Below, one piece after another: positions 8,716 to 16,474 of a stretch of DNA of 64,000 bases. Numbering within the stretch: position 1 is the stretch's first letter; the number at the start of each line of letters is the position of its first letter. The notes under the pieces were generated by a model. The model had not been told where the DNA came from. It saw nothing but the letters and a program-made list of their open reading frames with translations, and ran no database searches. The position numbers and the translations under genes were made by a program. This DNA is from Halanaerobacter jeridensis (GTDB taxonomy: Bacteria > Bacillota > Halanaerobiia > Halobacteroidales > Halobacteroidaceae): the NCBI RefSeq assembly GCF_016908315.1, contig NZ_JAFBDQ010000003.1:62001-126000 (forward strand). Reading direction: 5' to 3'.

Positions 8716-10721
8716 TAATAATTCACCTCTTCTACTCTATCTTCAGCTAACCATTCTCCTAACTGTCCTTCTTGTTCCCAGCCGCGACTGCTTAAATCAC
8801 TATCAGCTAAATAAAGTTTCTCTGTAGTTTTATTAAAGATACCTTGTAAGTAATCGGCTAATTGCTCTCTGCGCAAATGTTGATCAATTCTATCGCCCCA
8901 TTCTCCGCTATTGGCCCGCGATAAAACATAAGGGTTACTTAATTCCTTACCACTACCTAATAGCCATAGCTCACTAGATAAATCTAATAAAAATAGATGT
9001 TCGACTTCTTCCACATCAGGTAAAGATAAGAAAGTATAAGGGGTTGCCAATACAACTTTATCTTCTCTACTCTCTGTGCCAAATAATAACTCAGCTGCTA
9101 AAGTACCATCTAAAACCATCTCAATGAATTTAGAACCAATAGCCCGTTGGTCAATTGCTTTAAACTCTTTAACGGCTCGTTTAAATTTAACAATTGAATC
9201 CATAATTTTACGACAAGATAAGATAATCTCTTCTTTCTCAGCTTCATCAGAAATCGAGTCTAAGAGCGGAGCTAATAACTCTCCAAATGCTTCGCGGAAG
9301 AAATATTCTAACTCAAATTCCTGTTCTTGTTTATCTTTAATCCACTCTCTGAAAGTATCATATTGATTAGCTTTATCAAAACCAATCCGTTCTCTTAAAT
9401 GTGGATTAGCTTCTAAATCAGGCAGTTCATATCCCTCCACTTCTTCAGCTACTAAAGCAGCTCGTACAGGGTCTAAATCCAAGATCAAATCAAAGGTTTC
9501 AATCAACGAAGAAAAGTTTAATTCTAAATTCCAATTAGGATTAGTTAAAATTGTTAAGACCACTAATACTTCAGCAAAAGAATTATCTAAAAGGCGTCTT
9601 TCGCGGCGCAAATTAAATACCGAATAGTCTTCATCATCTAATTCTCGCTCTAAAATAAACTCTAAAATTTTATCTATTTGCGGTGCTATTAAAGCTATAT
9701 TCTCAGCTTTAACACCATCAGCAATTAACTCTTTGACCTGTTCTACAACCTTAGTTAACATTTCCCCACGAAATTTTTCGTGAATAATTTGCTCGTGAGC
9801 AATAAATTGATTATAACTCAGTTGACTCCCATCTAAAATTTTATCTGCTACTGCTTCTGACATTTCCTGCGCTTCAACTGAAGCAGTATGTGAATCTTTT
9901 AATTCAATCACTTCTCCTCCCTGTATGAATCTATCTGCCGCAAGTTCCGGCGCAGCACCAAAAAACTTTTCAAATCCTCCAGCGGGATTATAAGCTAAAT
10001 AACTTTCCTGCACATTTTCTAGTAATTTAGCAATTAAATCTTGGGCTGCGGGAGAGCTTTTTTCTAAATCATCAACAATTAAATAATTATAATTTTTCTT
10101 TAGAAATTGATTATATTCTTTATTATTTAGTAAAAATTTATTATATAGTTCTATCACCAAAGAATAGTCTAAACAACGTCTTTCTAAGCAAATATTTCTA
10201 AACCTTTTCATAATCGTAAACGCATTCTGATAGGACATCTCTTGTTCTTCTACTAAAGCCCAATTAGCCAAACGCTCTTTAACCTCTTCTAAATCTAATG
10301 TATTTAAAGCAGCATAATTGAGGTTATTAATTAACTGTAAAGCTATCTGCTGCTCAGTAGCATTAACTTCAATAAAACTTCCTTTTTCTCTAGCTTGTTT
10401 AACTAAAGAAGTCATTAAATAATGCGTCGGCTCGACTGTCATAAAAGTTGGCTCTAGTTTTTGTCTTACACCTTCTAAATTTTCTTCAATTAAGTCCCAA
10501 AATCTTTTTACTTCTTGATTTATCAAACCAAAATAAGTCATAATATTTAACTTACCAGCCTGTTTTAGCTCAATTTCAGAGCGCCATTTACTCACGGCTG
10601 AACCTTGATTTAATAATACTAAACAATTATCTGTTTTATTTTCTCTAGCAATCTGATGAAATTTATCTTCTAACTTAGTAGTTTTCCCACTTCCAGTTGG
10701 TCCCACATATATTTTATGCAC
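8715..10721 (-). CDS. AddB-like P-loop ATPase, helicase-fold, lacking nuclease domain
   Basis: A 668-aa protein with Walker A GPTGSGKTT (7-15), a Walker B-like LIVDD (214-218) and the RecC/AddB-style segment ENIALIAPQID before the second core domain. The later helicase motifs, in particular a clear motif VI arginine finger, are not evident, so it resembles the inactivated helicase half of AddB. It has no C-terminal Cys cluster; that nuclease is encoded two genes downstream. I read it as the structural or Chi-scanning subunit of a split AddAB. It is the first gene of the four-gene operon. The N-terminal helicase fold is confident; the AddB assignment is inference from gene context. Confidence 0.7.
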   Translation of the reverse strand: MHKIYVGPTGSGKTTKLEDKFHQIARENKTDNCLVLLNQGSAVSKWRSEIELKQAGKLNIMTYFGLINQEVKRFWDLIEENLEGVRQKLEPTFMTVEPTHYLMTSLVKQAREKGSFIEVNATEQQIALQLINNLNYAALNTLDLEEVKERLANWALVEEQEMSYQNAFTIMKRFRNICLERRCLDYSLVIELYNKFLLNNKEYNQFLKKNYNYLIVDDLEKSSPAAQDLIAKLLENVQESYLAYNPAGGFEKFFGAAPELAADRFIQGGEVIELKDSHTASVEAQEMSEAVADKILDGSQLSYNQFIAHEQIIHEKFRGEMLTKVVEQVKELIADGVKAENIALIAPQIDKILEFILERELDDEDYSVFNLRRERRLLDNSFAEVLVVLTILTNPNWNLELNFSSLIETFDLILDLDPVRAALVAEEVEGYELPDLEANPHLRERIGFDKANQYDTFREWIKDKQEQEFELEYFFREAFGELLAPLLDSISDEAEKEEIILSCRKIMDSIVKFKRAVKEFKAIDQRAIGSKFIEMVLDGTLAAELLFGTESREDKVVLATPYTFLSLPDVEEVEHLFLLDLSSELWLLGSGKELSNPYVLSRANSGEWGDRIDQHLRREQLADYLQGIFNKTTEKLYLADSDLSSRGWEQEGQLGEWLAEDRVEEVNY

Positions 10722-10854
10722 TTAAACCCCTCCAAATCAGACTTAAGACTCTAAAAATCAGCTTAAAATTTTAATTCCCTTTGTTATCATTTCTGCATTG
10801 ATAATAAAATTCCTTGCTTAAAAGGATATTGACTACTCTGGGAGAAATAATACA

Positions 10855-10883
10855 TTGTAGTAATGAATATAATTTAGTATAAT
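10855..10883 (+). promoter_or_regulatory. Sigma-A-like promoter for the DUF4349 lipoprotein
   Basis: TTGTAG (10855-10860), a 17-base spacer and TATAAT (10878-10883). The predicted transcript would start inside or just before the MITE-like element, which would then form a leader of about 220 bases for the lipoprotein gene. The rest of the 10722-10882 gap shows no gene. Confidence 0.45.
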
Positions 10884-11096
10884 CTATATAAAGTGGCACT
10901 ATCGTGCCACTAGCTAGTAGATAAAAGCTAGTAGCTAGTAGTAAATTCAAAACCAAAAAACAGTTCACAGCTTTGAATTATTGAATACTAGGTTAATGTT
11001 TTAGGTTTTGAATTTGATTTTATGTTTTTTACTACTACCTCCTAGCTACTTACTTCTAGCTATAAAGCTTCACTGCAAAGTGCAACTTTATATAGA
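10883..11096. repeat. MITE-like element, copy 1
   Basis: A 214-bp non-coding element bounded by inverted ends TCTATATAAAG (10883-10893) and CTTTATATAGA (11086-11096). Next to the left end is a hairpin (GTGGCAC, TATC, GTGCCAC) and then tandem CTAGTAG-like units, with complementary CTAC units near the right end, so the whole element can fold on itself. The left 60 bases match the right end of copy 2 (29431-29662) in reverse complement. It lies between the promoter and the RBS of the lipoprotein gene. No transposase gene is present in the window. Confidence 0.7.
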
Positions 11097-11110
11097 AAAG
11101 GAGGTATTCT

Positions 11111-11953
11111 ATGACAAAAAAATCTACAGTTTCAAAATCATTTTTATTAGTTGTAATTAGTATTTTAATTATCATTTCTGGCTGCCAAGGTAATCAGAGT
11201 ATGGATCAACAAAGCAAAGTAAAATCCACTATGAGGACTGAGTCTGTATCTAATCAATATGGGTCTCCAGAACCCAGTGGAAAATCTGCTCTTAAAGCAG
11301 AAGAATATCAGGCACAAGAAACTATAGAAAGAAAAATTATCACTAAAAAGTTAGAATCTATTCCTGAGCAAGTTAAAACAATTATTAAGACTTATGATGG
11401 TTATTTAGCTAATTCAAATCAATGGCAAAGTGATAGAAAATATTATCGTTATAATATTAAAATCCCGCAGGAAAATTTCCAAACTGCAATTAGCGAATTA
11501 GAAAAACTAGGTGCAGTCAATAATAAACAGATTAGTTCCCGCGATATAACTAAAGAATATATCGACTTACAATCTCGTTTAAAAAACTTTAAGGCCCAAG
11601 AAGAGAGGTATTTAGAACTTTTAAACCAAGCTAAAAATGTTAAAGATATGTTGACAATTGAAAAAGAACTTAATCGTGTCCGGAGAAAGATTGAACAAAT
11701 TCAGGGCCAATTAAATTATTATAATAATAAAATTAACTTCTCAACTATCAATATTACTTTTACTGAACCAAAACCAGTCATCAATAATAATTCGTGGGGG
11801 ATTTTCAATAGTCTTAAGCAAGCCATCCAAGAATTCGTAAACAGCATTAATGCAATTATAGTTATCTCAGGTGCTTTATTACCCTGGTTACTTTTAATTA
11901 GCGTTTTAGCTCTAATAGCTTATAAATTATATCAAAAGAAAAAGAATAAATAA
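11111..11953 (+). CDS. DUF4349 lipoprotein
   Basis: A 280-aa exported protein. The N-terminus is a lipoprotein signal ending in the lipobox ISGC with Cys25, followed by a Gln/Ser-rich linker. The DUF4349 core spans about residues 60-215, with a long coiled coil (DLQSRLKNFKAQEERYLELL to KIEQIQGQLNYY) and ends FTEPKP. A C-terminal transmembrane helix lies near 248-270, followed by a Lys-rich tail. DUF4349 proteins are envelope proteins of unknown biochemical role. GGAGG lies 6 bases before the ATG. It has its own promoter and a strong terminator, so it is probably monocistronic. Confidence 0.85.
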   Translation: MTKKSTVSKSFLLVVISILIIISGCQGNQSMDQQSKVKSTMRTESVSNQYGSPEPSGKSALKAEEYQAQETIERKIITKKLESIPEQVKTIIKTYDGYLANSNQWQSDRKYYRYNIKIPQENFQTAISELEKLGAVNNKQISSRDITKEYIDLQSRLKNFKAQEERYLELLNQAKNVKDMLTIEKELNRVRRKIEQIQGQLNYYNNKINFSTINITFTEPKPVINNNSWGIFNSLKQAIQEFVNSINAIIVISGALLPWLLLISVLALIAYKLYQKKKNK

Positions 11954-11964
11954 TATTTTTTAGA

Positions 11965-11997
11965 GAAAGCCGTATTTAAGTACGGCTTTCTTTTTTT
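11965..11997 (+). terminator. Terminator after the DUF4349 gene
   Basis: GAAAGCCGTA (11965-11974) pairs with TACGGCTTTC (11981-11990) around a 6-base loop and is followed by seven T. It is a textbook intrinsic terminator. Confidence 0.9.
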
Positions 11998-12095
11998 ACC
12001 CTTTATGCAGGAATTTTTATTTTTATATAGTATTTTATATATAATAATGTTAATAATTAGTAATTTATTTTCTGTATCTAAAGGGGGAGTACACA

Positions 12096-12677
12096 TTGCG
12101 CTTACTTACTAATCTAAATTATAAATTAGCAGCAGGTTTTTCTTACTTAGAATTATTAATTGTGATTTCTGTATTTGCATTATTAATTATACTCTTAGTC
12201 CCCCCTTTAATTCAGACTAAAAATTCAGCTCAAAAAGAAGAAATAGACCAACAAATCATTCATCAACTGCAAATAATTAAATTGAGTTTAGAAAAGTTTA
12301 ATTTTAATCACGGCTATTATCCAGTCTATAATTTTCCTCTACCCCAACAAAATAATAATAAATATGCTACTTTAAAAGACATAACAAAGCATTATCCTAA
12401 ATTAGCAAAGTTACTTCAAAATAAAATAAAAGAAGCAGAAAAATATTATTATTATGCTCCAGCAAATACTAATTTAGTGAACTCCTCACCTTTTTATCCT
12501 TCACAAGAGGTATTAACTCAGCAGCCTTTAAAGGGAGCTAATCGCTTTATCCTTATTTATAATGGCAACCATAAATATTATAAGTTAACTAGCTATAGTT
12601 CTAGTCTAACTATTAAAGAAAAAAAAGATACAAACAAAAAGCAACAAGAACAATTGAAAGACTTAGTTAAATTTTAA
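12096..12677 (+). CDS. Prepilin-like protein with type IV pilin N-terminus
   Basis: A 193-aa protein with a class III signal: a short basic leader, cleavage after Gly14, then FSYLELL with the conserved Glu at +5 and a hydrophobic helix of about 20 residues. The rest is a polar, Tyr/Asn-rich globular domain that I cannot assign further. The start is TTG at 12096 behind AAGGGGGAG. It opens a plus-strand cluster of four prepilin-like genes, likely minor pilins or pseudopilins that prime assembly of a type IV pilus or a secretion/competence pseudopilus. No assembly ATPase, platform protein or prepilin peptidase lies in the window. Confidence 0.75.
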   Translation: MRLLTNLNYKLAAGFSYLELLIVISVFALLIILLVPPLIQTKNSAQKEEIDQQIIHQLQIIKLSLEKFNFNHGYYPVYNFPLPQQNNNKYATLKDITKHYPKLAKLLQNKIKEAEKYYYYAPANTNLVNSSPFYPSQEVLTQQPLKGANRFILIYNGNHKYYKLTSYSSSLTIKEKKDTNKKQQEQLKDLVKF

Positions 12678-12702
12678 TTTATTAAATAATTGAGGTGAAA
12701 AA

Positions 12703-13509
12703 ATGAATAATTGGAAAAATGAAAGCGGCTTTAGTCTAATTGAACTCTCCTTTAGCATTGCTATTTTTGCGACATCGTTAGTATTTATTAGCAGCTTTTT
12801 TCTTAATAATTTCGGGGCACAACAACAAACATTAAGATATCAAGCTTTAGATTTATGTAGGTCTACTTTAGAAGAATATAAAAGCAAATCAGCCAAATCT
12901 GCAACTATTATAAATGATTATGGAGAAATTAAAGGCTATGGCCCTAACTCAAAACAGTTCAAAAGAAAGATTACAATCAGTAAAGGCAAACTTAGACAGA
13001 TTAAAGTCACTATCTTTTGGAAAGAAAGATTGCAAGAAAAAAAAGTTAGTTTAAGTACTATCTACAGTACTCACCCTTTCTCGATTAAGAATGAAAAAAT
13101 TAATTCTAATCAAGTCTTAAAAAAACTATTAACCGCTAAACAAGAATTAGCCAATTATAAAAAACTGCAAAAACAGTTCCCAGCTTGGGATCGCAGAACT
13201 GGAAATCTTAAAGAATTAAGTAATTACTATCCCCAATTTAATACTTCAATGACTGAAGCTGAAAAATTTGTTTATCGCAATCCTAGATTTTATGATTGGT
13301 GGGAAGAAGGTTATTTATTACTCTATAAAGAAGCAATTAACGGGAAATTCTACTGTTTGACTAATCAGAGTGGAATTTATACTATTCCGGCTGAAGGTAG
13401 AACTGCTAAAGAAATATTAGGCGATTTAGTAGCCAATAGTAGACGAGATAAAGTTATTTTTATATCACATGCTACTAAATTTTGGCGAGGAAGTGATGGG
13501 AATGAATAA
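12703..13509 (+). CDS. Minor pilin, PilV/GspI-like
   Basis: A 268-aa protein. The leader MNNWKNESG is followed by FSLIELSFSI, with cleavage expected after Gly9, Glu at +5, then a hydrophobic helix. The N-terminal half resembles PilV/GspI minor pilins. The C-terminal half has Trp/Tyr-rich elements (YDWWEEGYLLLY, NQSGIYTIP) that I do not recognise. The start has GAGGTG upstream. Its last 8 bases overlap the start of the next pilin gene. Family placement comes from the N-terminus only. Confidence 0.7.
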   Translation: MNNWKNESGFSLIELSFSIAIFATSLVFISSFFLNNFGAQQQTLRYQALDLCRSTLEEYKSKSAKSATIINDYGEIKGYGPNSKQFKRKITISKGKLRQIKVTIFWKERLQEKKVSLSTIYSTHPFSIKNEKINSNQVLKKLLTAKQELANYKKLQKQFPAWDRRTGNLKELSNYYPQFNTSMTEAEKFVYRNPRFYDWWEEGYLLLYKEAINGKFYCLTNQSGIYTIPAEGRTAKEILGDLVANSRRDKVIFISHATKFWRGSDGNE

Positions 13510-13879
13510 TTTAAATCACCATAATAAAGGCTATTCTCTAATAGAGGTTCTCTTTGTAGTAATCATTTTTTCTATTATCGGCTTAGGAATTATTCAAATT
13601 AGTAATTTCAGTTGGAACTCTTACACTTATAATAAAGAACAGTCTATACTACAAAGAAATCGCACTGCTATTCAAAAAATCACTAAGCAGATTAGAAATG
13701 CTTTAAATATCATGATTAATGATTCTGGCCAAGAAATAATTTTGAAAACAAAAACAGCTAATAATCAATTTAAATATTATCACTATCTACTCCAAAATAA
13801 AAATTTATATTTACAAACTAGCAATTATCAACCACACTTTAAGCAGAAAAAAATAATTTACTGGAAGATTTTAAATTAA
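13502..13879 (+). CDS. Minor pilin, PilW/GspJ-like, frameshifted
   Basis: The leader MNNLNHHNKG is followed by YSLIEVLFVVI (cleavage after Gly10, Glu at +5), typical of PilW/GspJ. The uninterrupted frame gives only about 125 aa and stops at 13877-13879. The coding sequence evidently continues in the -1 frame (entry 13843-14088), which would give a protein of about 195 aa. The start at 13502 is preferred over 13496 because GAGGAAG is then 8 bases away. It overlaps the upstream pilin gene by 8 bases. It may be a mutation, an assembly error in an A-run, or slippage. Confidence 0.7.
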   Translation: MNNLNHHNKGYSLIEVLFVVIIFSIIGLGIIQISNFSWNSYTYNKEQSILQRNRTAIQKITKQIRNALNIMINDSGQEIILKTKTANNQFKYYHYLLQNKNLYLQTSNYQPHFKQKKIIYWKILN

Positions 13880-14088
13880 TCATTGACCAAGAAATCATTA
13901 ATAATAACAACATATTTTCTTTTACTGACAAGCAATTAATAGCTCTATCATTTGACTTTAAAAAGAAGATAGCTCAAACAGATACTAAAGAAAAAATTAA
14001 ACTTCAGCAAACTATCCACCGTAAAGTTTATCCCCGTCAAATTAATATTAATATCAATTTGAAATCTCAAAGTGAGGTGCAAAAATGA
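13843..14088 (+). other. Displaced C-terminal reading frame of the PilW-like gene
   Basis: The -1 frame is open from 13843 to a TGA at 14086-14088. It reads naturally (EDFKLIIDQEIINNNN, then LIALSFDFKKKIAQ, ending KVYPRQINININ and LKSQSEVQK), as expected for the second half of a pilin-type domain. The two frames overlap for only 12 codons, and a run of seven A (13847-13853) lies in that overlap. Adding one A restores a single gene. The restored stop overlaps the next start as ATGA, the same coupling seen between other genes of the cluster. That supports an originally intact gene. Confidence 0.75.
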
Positions 14089-14498
14089 TTGCTAATGAAG
14101 ATGGTTTAACGATGATTTTAAGTATATTTATAATTGTAACTCTTTTAAGTTTAGTCTATGCCTTTAATTTTATCTCACGCAGCAATAGCGACAATCTAGT
14201 CTTTGCTACTAATTCAAGCAAAGCATTTTATGGAGCAGAAACTGGGATCGAAACTGCTCTTGTTTATCTTAATAAAATCGAGCCTGATTTAAGTAAAAAA
14301 AATTCTATCAAAGGTCAATTAGCAACAGTTAATTACCAAGTTGTAATAAAAAAGGATGCTACTTTTAAATATCAGATTATATCTAAAGGTCACTACCAAG
14401 ACCTTAGTAAAACTATCATTGCACAATTAGAAAGTATTGACCACAATGGTGATGGTCAATCAGATGGATTAGTAATTGCCTCTTGGAGAGAGTATTAA
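14085..14498 (+). CDS. PilX/GspK-type N-terminus prepilin-like protein
   Basis: A 137-aa protein whose N-terminus (MIANEDGLTMILSIFIIV) has the short leader, the Gly, and a hydrophobic helix without Glu at +5. That missing Glu is usual for PilX and GspK minor pilins. The segment SSKAFYGAETGIETAL matches the PilX-type AxxAAExG region after the helix. It is the last gene of the pilin cluster. Its start overlaps the displaced frame of the previous gene. The fold beyond residue 60 is not recognised. Confidence 0.7.
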   Translation: MIANEDGLTMILSIFIIVTLLSLVYAFNFISRSNSDNLVFATNSSKAFYGAETGIETALVYLNKIEPDLSKKNSIKGQLATVNYQVVIKKDATFKYQIISKGHYQDLSKTIIAQLESIDHNGDGQSDGLVIASWREY

Positions 14499-14508
14499 TT
14501 AGATAATA

Positions 14509-14550
14509 AAAACCCTGATCAAGGCATTTCTCAATACCTAATCAGGGTTT
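14509..14550. terminator. Bidirectional terminator between pilin cluster and dapF
   Basis: AAAACCCTGAT (14509-14519) pairs with ATCAGGGTTT (14541-14550), with A-rich and T-rich flanks. It lies between two convergent genes and probably serves both. Confidence 0.7.
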
Positions 14551-14563
14551 AAAATTAGTTTTA

Positions 14564-15403
14564 TTAGTTAAGATAATCTCCAGTGAATACTTCCGTAGCA
14601 GGACCACTCATATAAACATGGTCATCATCAGCCCATTCAATTACTAAATCTCCACCTAGTAAATGAACCGTAACTTTTTGTTTAGTTAAATCATTTAAAA
14701 TAGCTGCTACTGTAGAGCCACAAGCTCCCGTACCACAAGCTAAAGTTACTCCAGCACCTCGTTCCCAAACTCTCATTTCTAATTCTTCTTCATTAACAAC
14801 TTCTATAAATTCTACATTAATATCTTCAGGGAATAAATCATGAGTTTCTATTTTAGGACCTAATTCTCTCACTGGAGCTTCATCAGCATCATCTACAAAA
14901 ATAACACAGTGGGGATTCCCCATGGAGACACAAGTAACTTCAAATTTTTCTCCAGCTACCTCTACTGGCTCTTTAACTACTTCTTCACTTTCTTCTCCCT
15001 TCATTGGGATTTCACTACGCTTCAAACGTGGTTGGCCCATATCGACCTTAACTAACTTTACTGCTCCATCTTCTAAAATAAGTTTAGGCTTTATAATCCC
15101 AGCTAAAGTTTCAACATTTAAATTAGTTTTAGTAGTTAAATCTCTTTCATATAAGTATTTAGCAAAACATCTAATTGCATTACCACACATTTCTGGCTCA
15201 CTACCATCAGGATTAAAAATTCTCATTCTAAAATCAGCTTCTTCTATCTCCGACGGTAAAACTAAAACTAGTCCATCAGCTCCAATTCCAAAATTTCTAT
15301 CACACATCTCTTGAGCTAATTGTGAAGGGTTATCAACAGTTCCTCCTAAGCAATTAAGTAAGATGAAATCATTACCTAAACCGTGCATTTTAGTGAATTT
15401 CAT
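14564..15403 (-). CDS. dapF: Diaminopimelate epimerase
   Basis: Converts LL- to meso-diaminopimelate in the lysine and peptidoglycan pathway, in the cytoplasm. Both catalytic cysteines are seen in their motifs: C73 in EMCGNAIRC and C223 in LACGTGACGS. The N-terminal KMHGLGNDFI is diagnostic. Length 279 aa is normal. It is 45 bases downstream of hfq on the same strand and likely in its transcript. Meso-DAP use agrees with a didermic or Bacillus-type wall. Confidence 0.97.
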   Translation of the reverse strand: MKFTKMHGLGNDFILLNCLGGTVDNPSQLAQEMCDRNFGIGADGLVLVLPSEIEEADFRMRIFNPDGSEPEMCGNAIRCFAKYLYERDLTTKTNLNVETLAGIIKPKLILEDGAVKLVKVDMGQPRLKRSEIPMKGEESEEVVKEPVEVAGEKFEVTCVSMGNPHCVIFVDDADEAPVRELGPKIETHDLFPEDINVEFIEVVNEEELEMRVWERGAGVTLACGTGACGSTVAAILNDLTKQKVTVHLLGGDLVIEWADDDHVYMSGPATEVFTGDYLN

Positions 15404-15448
15404 TTTCTAAGACCTCCATTTTAAAATTATAAACTTATAATTAACTGT

Positions 15449-15673
15449 TTATCCAAATAAATTATCTACTTTTTTAGCTGGTTCAATGGTAGATACAGCA
15501 TGTTTATAAACCATTTGCTGACCTTTATCTGATTCAACCATAATAATAAAGTCGTCAAATCCCTCTACAGTTCCAGTTAGACGAACTCCATTAACAAGAT
15601 AAATAGTAACTTGGATCTTTTCTTTACGTACATGATTTAAAAACTTATCTTGAATTTTAATTTTATTTCCCAC
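15449..15673 (-). CDS. hfq: RNA chaperone Hfq
   Basis: A 74-aa Sm-like hexamer subunit that pairs small RNAs with mRNAs. The Sm1 motif ([20 protein letters not shown], then GTVEGFDDF) and the Sm2 signature YKHAVSTI are complete. The C-terminal tail is very short, as in Firmicutes. The start is GTG behind AAAGGAGG. It belongs to the conserved mutS-mutL-miaA-hfq neighbourhood, here interrupted by pstS and two small genes. Confidence 0.97.
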   Translation of the reverse strand: MGNKIKIQDKFLNHVRKEKIQVTIYLVNGVRLTGTVEGFDDFIIMVESDKGQQMVYKHAVSTIEPAKKVDNLFG

Positions 15674-15773
15674 TTTTTTTCCTCCTTTTATTTATATTAT
15701 CTAATTTAGCTTTTTCTATATAATTATCTTTTTTCCTGCTTAATTACTACTTTATCTAAAAATATATCTAGCT

Positions 15774-16322
15774 TTACATTAAAAGATTAATTAAAAAGCT
15801 AAAAACGATTATCAATAAAGTTAACTGCCAGTTAAGATTCAAACTAAAAACTAAAGAAAATATAATAATAAAAAAAGTCCCCGAGCGCCCAAAGTAATTA
15901 ATAAAGTTATCTCTTGCAATATATTTTTCCCGATAATAGTCTATATAATCATCAACTGCTTGAATAAATAAAATAATTATTAATGCAAATAAAAATTGAG
16001 AGCTATCTAATACTAAAAAAGCAATTATTAATAATAAAAATACTTCTTGATACATCTTTAAAGTAAATGGCAATTCTGTTTTATTAATTCCCATTCCTAC
16101 AATATAACTAGCCCAAAATAATGAAATTGCTAATTTATAATTACATAATATCGCAAAACTAAATAACAATAAGCTATAAGGAACAATCCCTCGTTTTAAC
16201 TTTACTGCTAAGGCATTGCGATTATTCAATCTATCAATCTCTTGGTCCAAATAGTCATCCATTAACTTAATTACTAAACCAGTTAAAAAAACAGCAAGGC
16301 TTGTTTTTAGTATACTCCTCAC
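15774..16322 (-). CDS. Short UbiA-like membrane protein with two Asp motifs
   Basis: A 182-aa, very hydrophobic protein with about six helices. Two acidic motifs resemble those of UbiA prenyltransferases: DDYLDQEID at 22-30 and DDYIDYYRE at 124-132, each just after a hydrophobic helix. Typical UbiA enzymes are near 290 aa with nine helices, so this is either a truncated or minimal family member or a look-alike. The reading begins at GTG 16322 after a G-run; the exact start is uncertain. It sits between pstS and hfq without obvious functional partners. Confidence 0.45.
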   Translation of the reverse strand: MRSILKTSLAVFLTGLVIKLMDDYLDQEIDRLNNRNALAVKLKRGIVPYSLLLFSFAILCNYKLAISLFWASYIVGMGINKTELPFTLKMYQEVFLLLIIAFLVLDSSQFLFALIIILFIQAVDDYIDYYREKYIARDNFINYFGRSGTFFIIIFSLVFSLNLNWQLTLLIIVFSFLINLLM

Positions 16323-16410
16323 CCCCCTGTTTATATTCCATCTTTACTCATTACCGTTTCTATAATTATATGCTGCATGATGGAAAAAGATGTTGACTCT
16401 TCCTAAAATT

Positions 16411-16458
16411 AATAATAAAAAAATTAAATCAGCTGCAGGACCAATCCCACAGCTGATT
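16411..16458 (-). terminator. Terminator after pstS
   Basis: AATCAGCTG (16427-16435) pairs with CAGCTGATT (16450-16458). On the minus strand it is followed by a T-rich tract (16411-16423). It ends the pstS transcript. Confidence 0.8.
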
Positions 16459-16474
16459 GTTATAACATATTTTT

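Noticed and set aside
3393-10721. Anti-phage defence island
   Set aside because: The genes look like recombinational repair parts with RecJ, and there are no effector, methylase or toxin genes around.
10771-10968. A 65-aa minus-strand open frame before the lipoprotein gene
   Set aside because: It runs into the MITE-like element, has no RBS and reads as low-complexity hydrophobic sequence. It is an accident of the repeat.
13469-13501. Upstream start of the PilW-like gene at 13469
   Set aside because: It lies deep in the previous gene without an RBS; 13502 has GAGGAAG at proper spacing.
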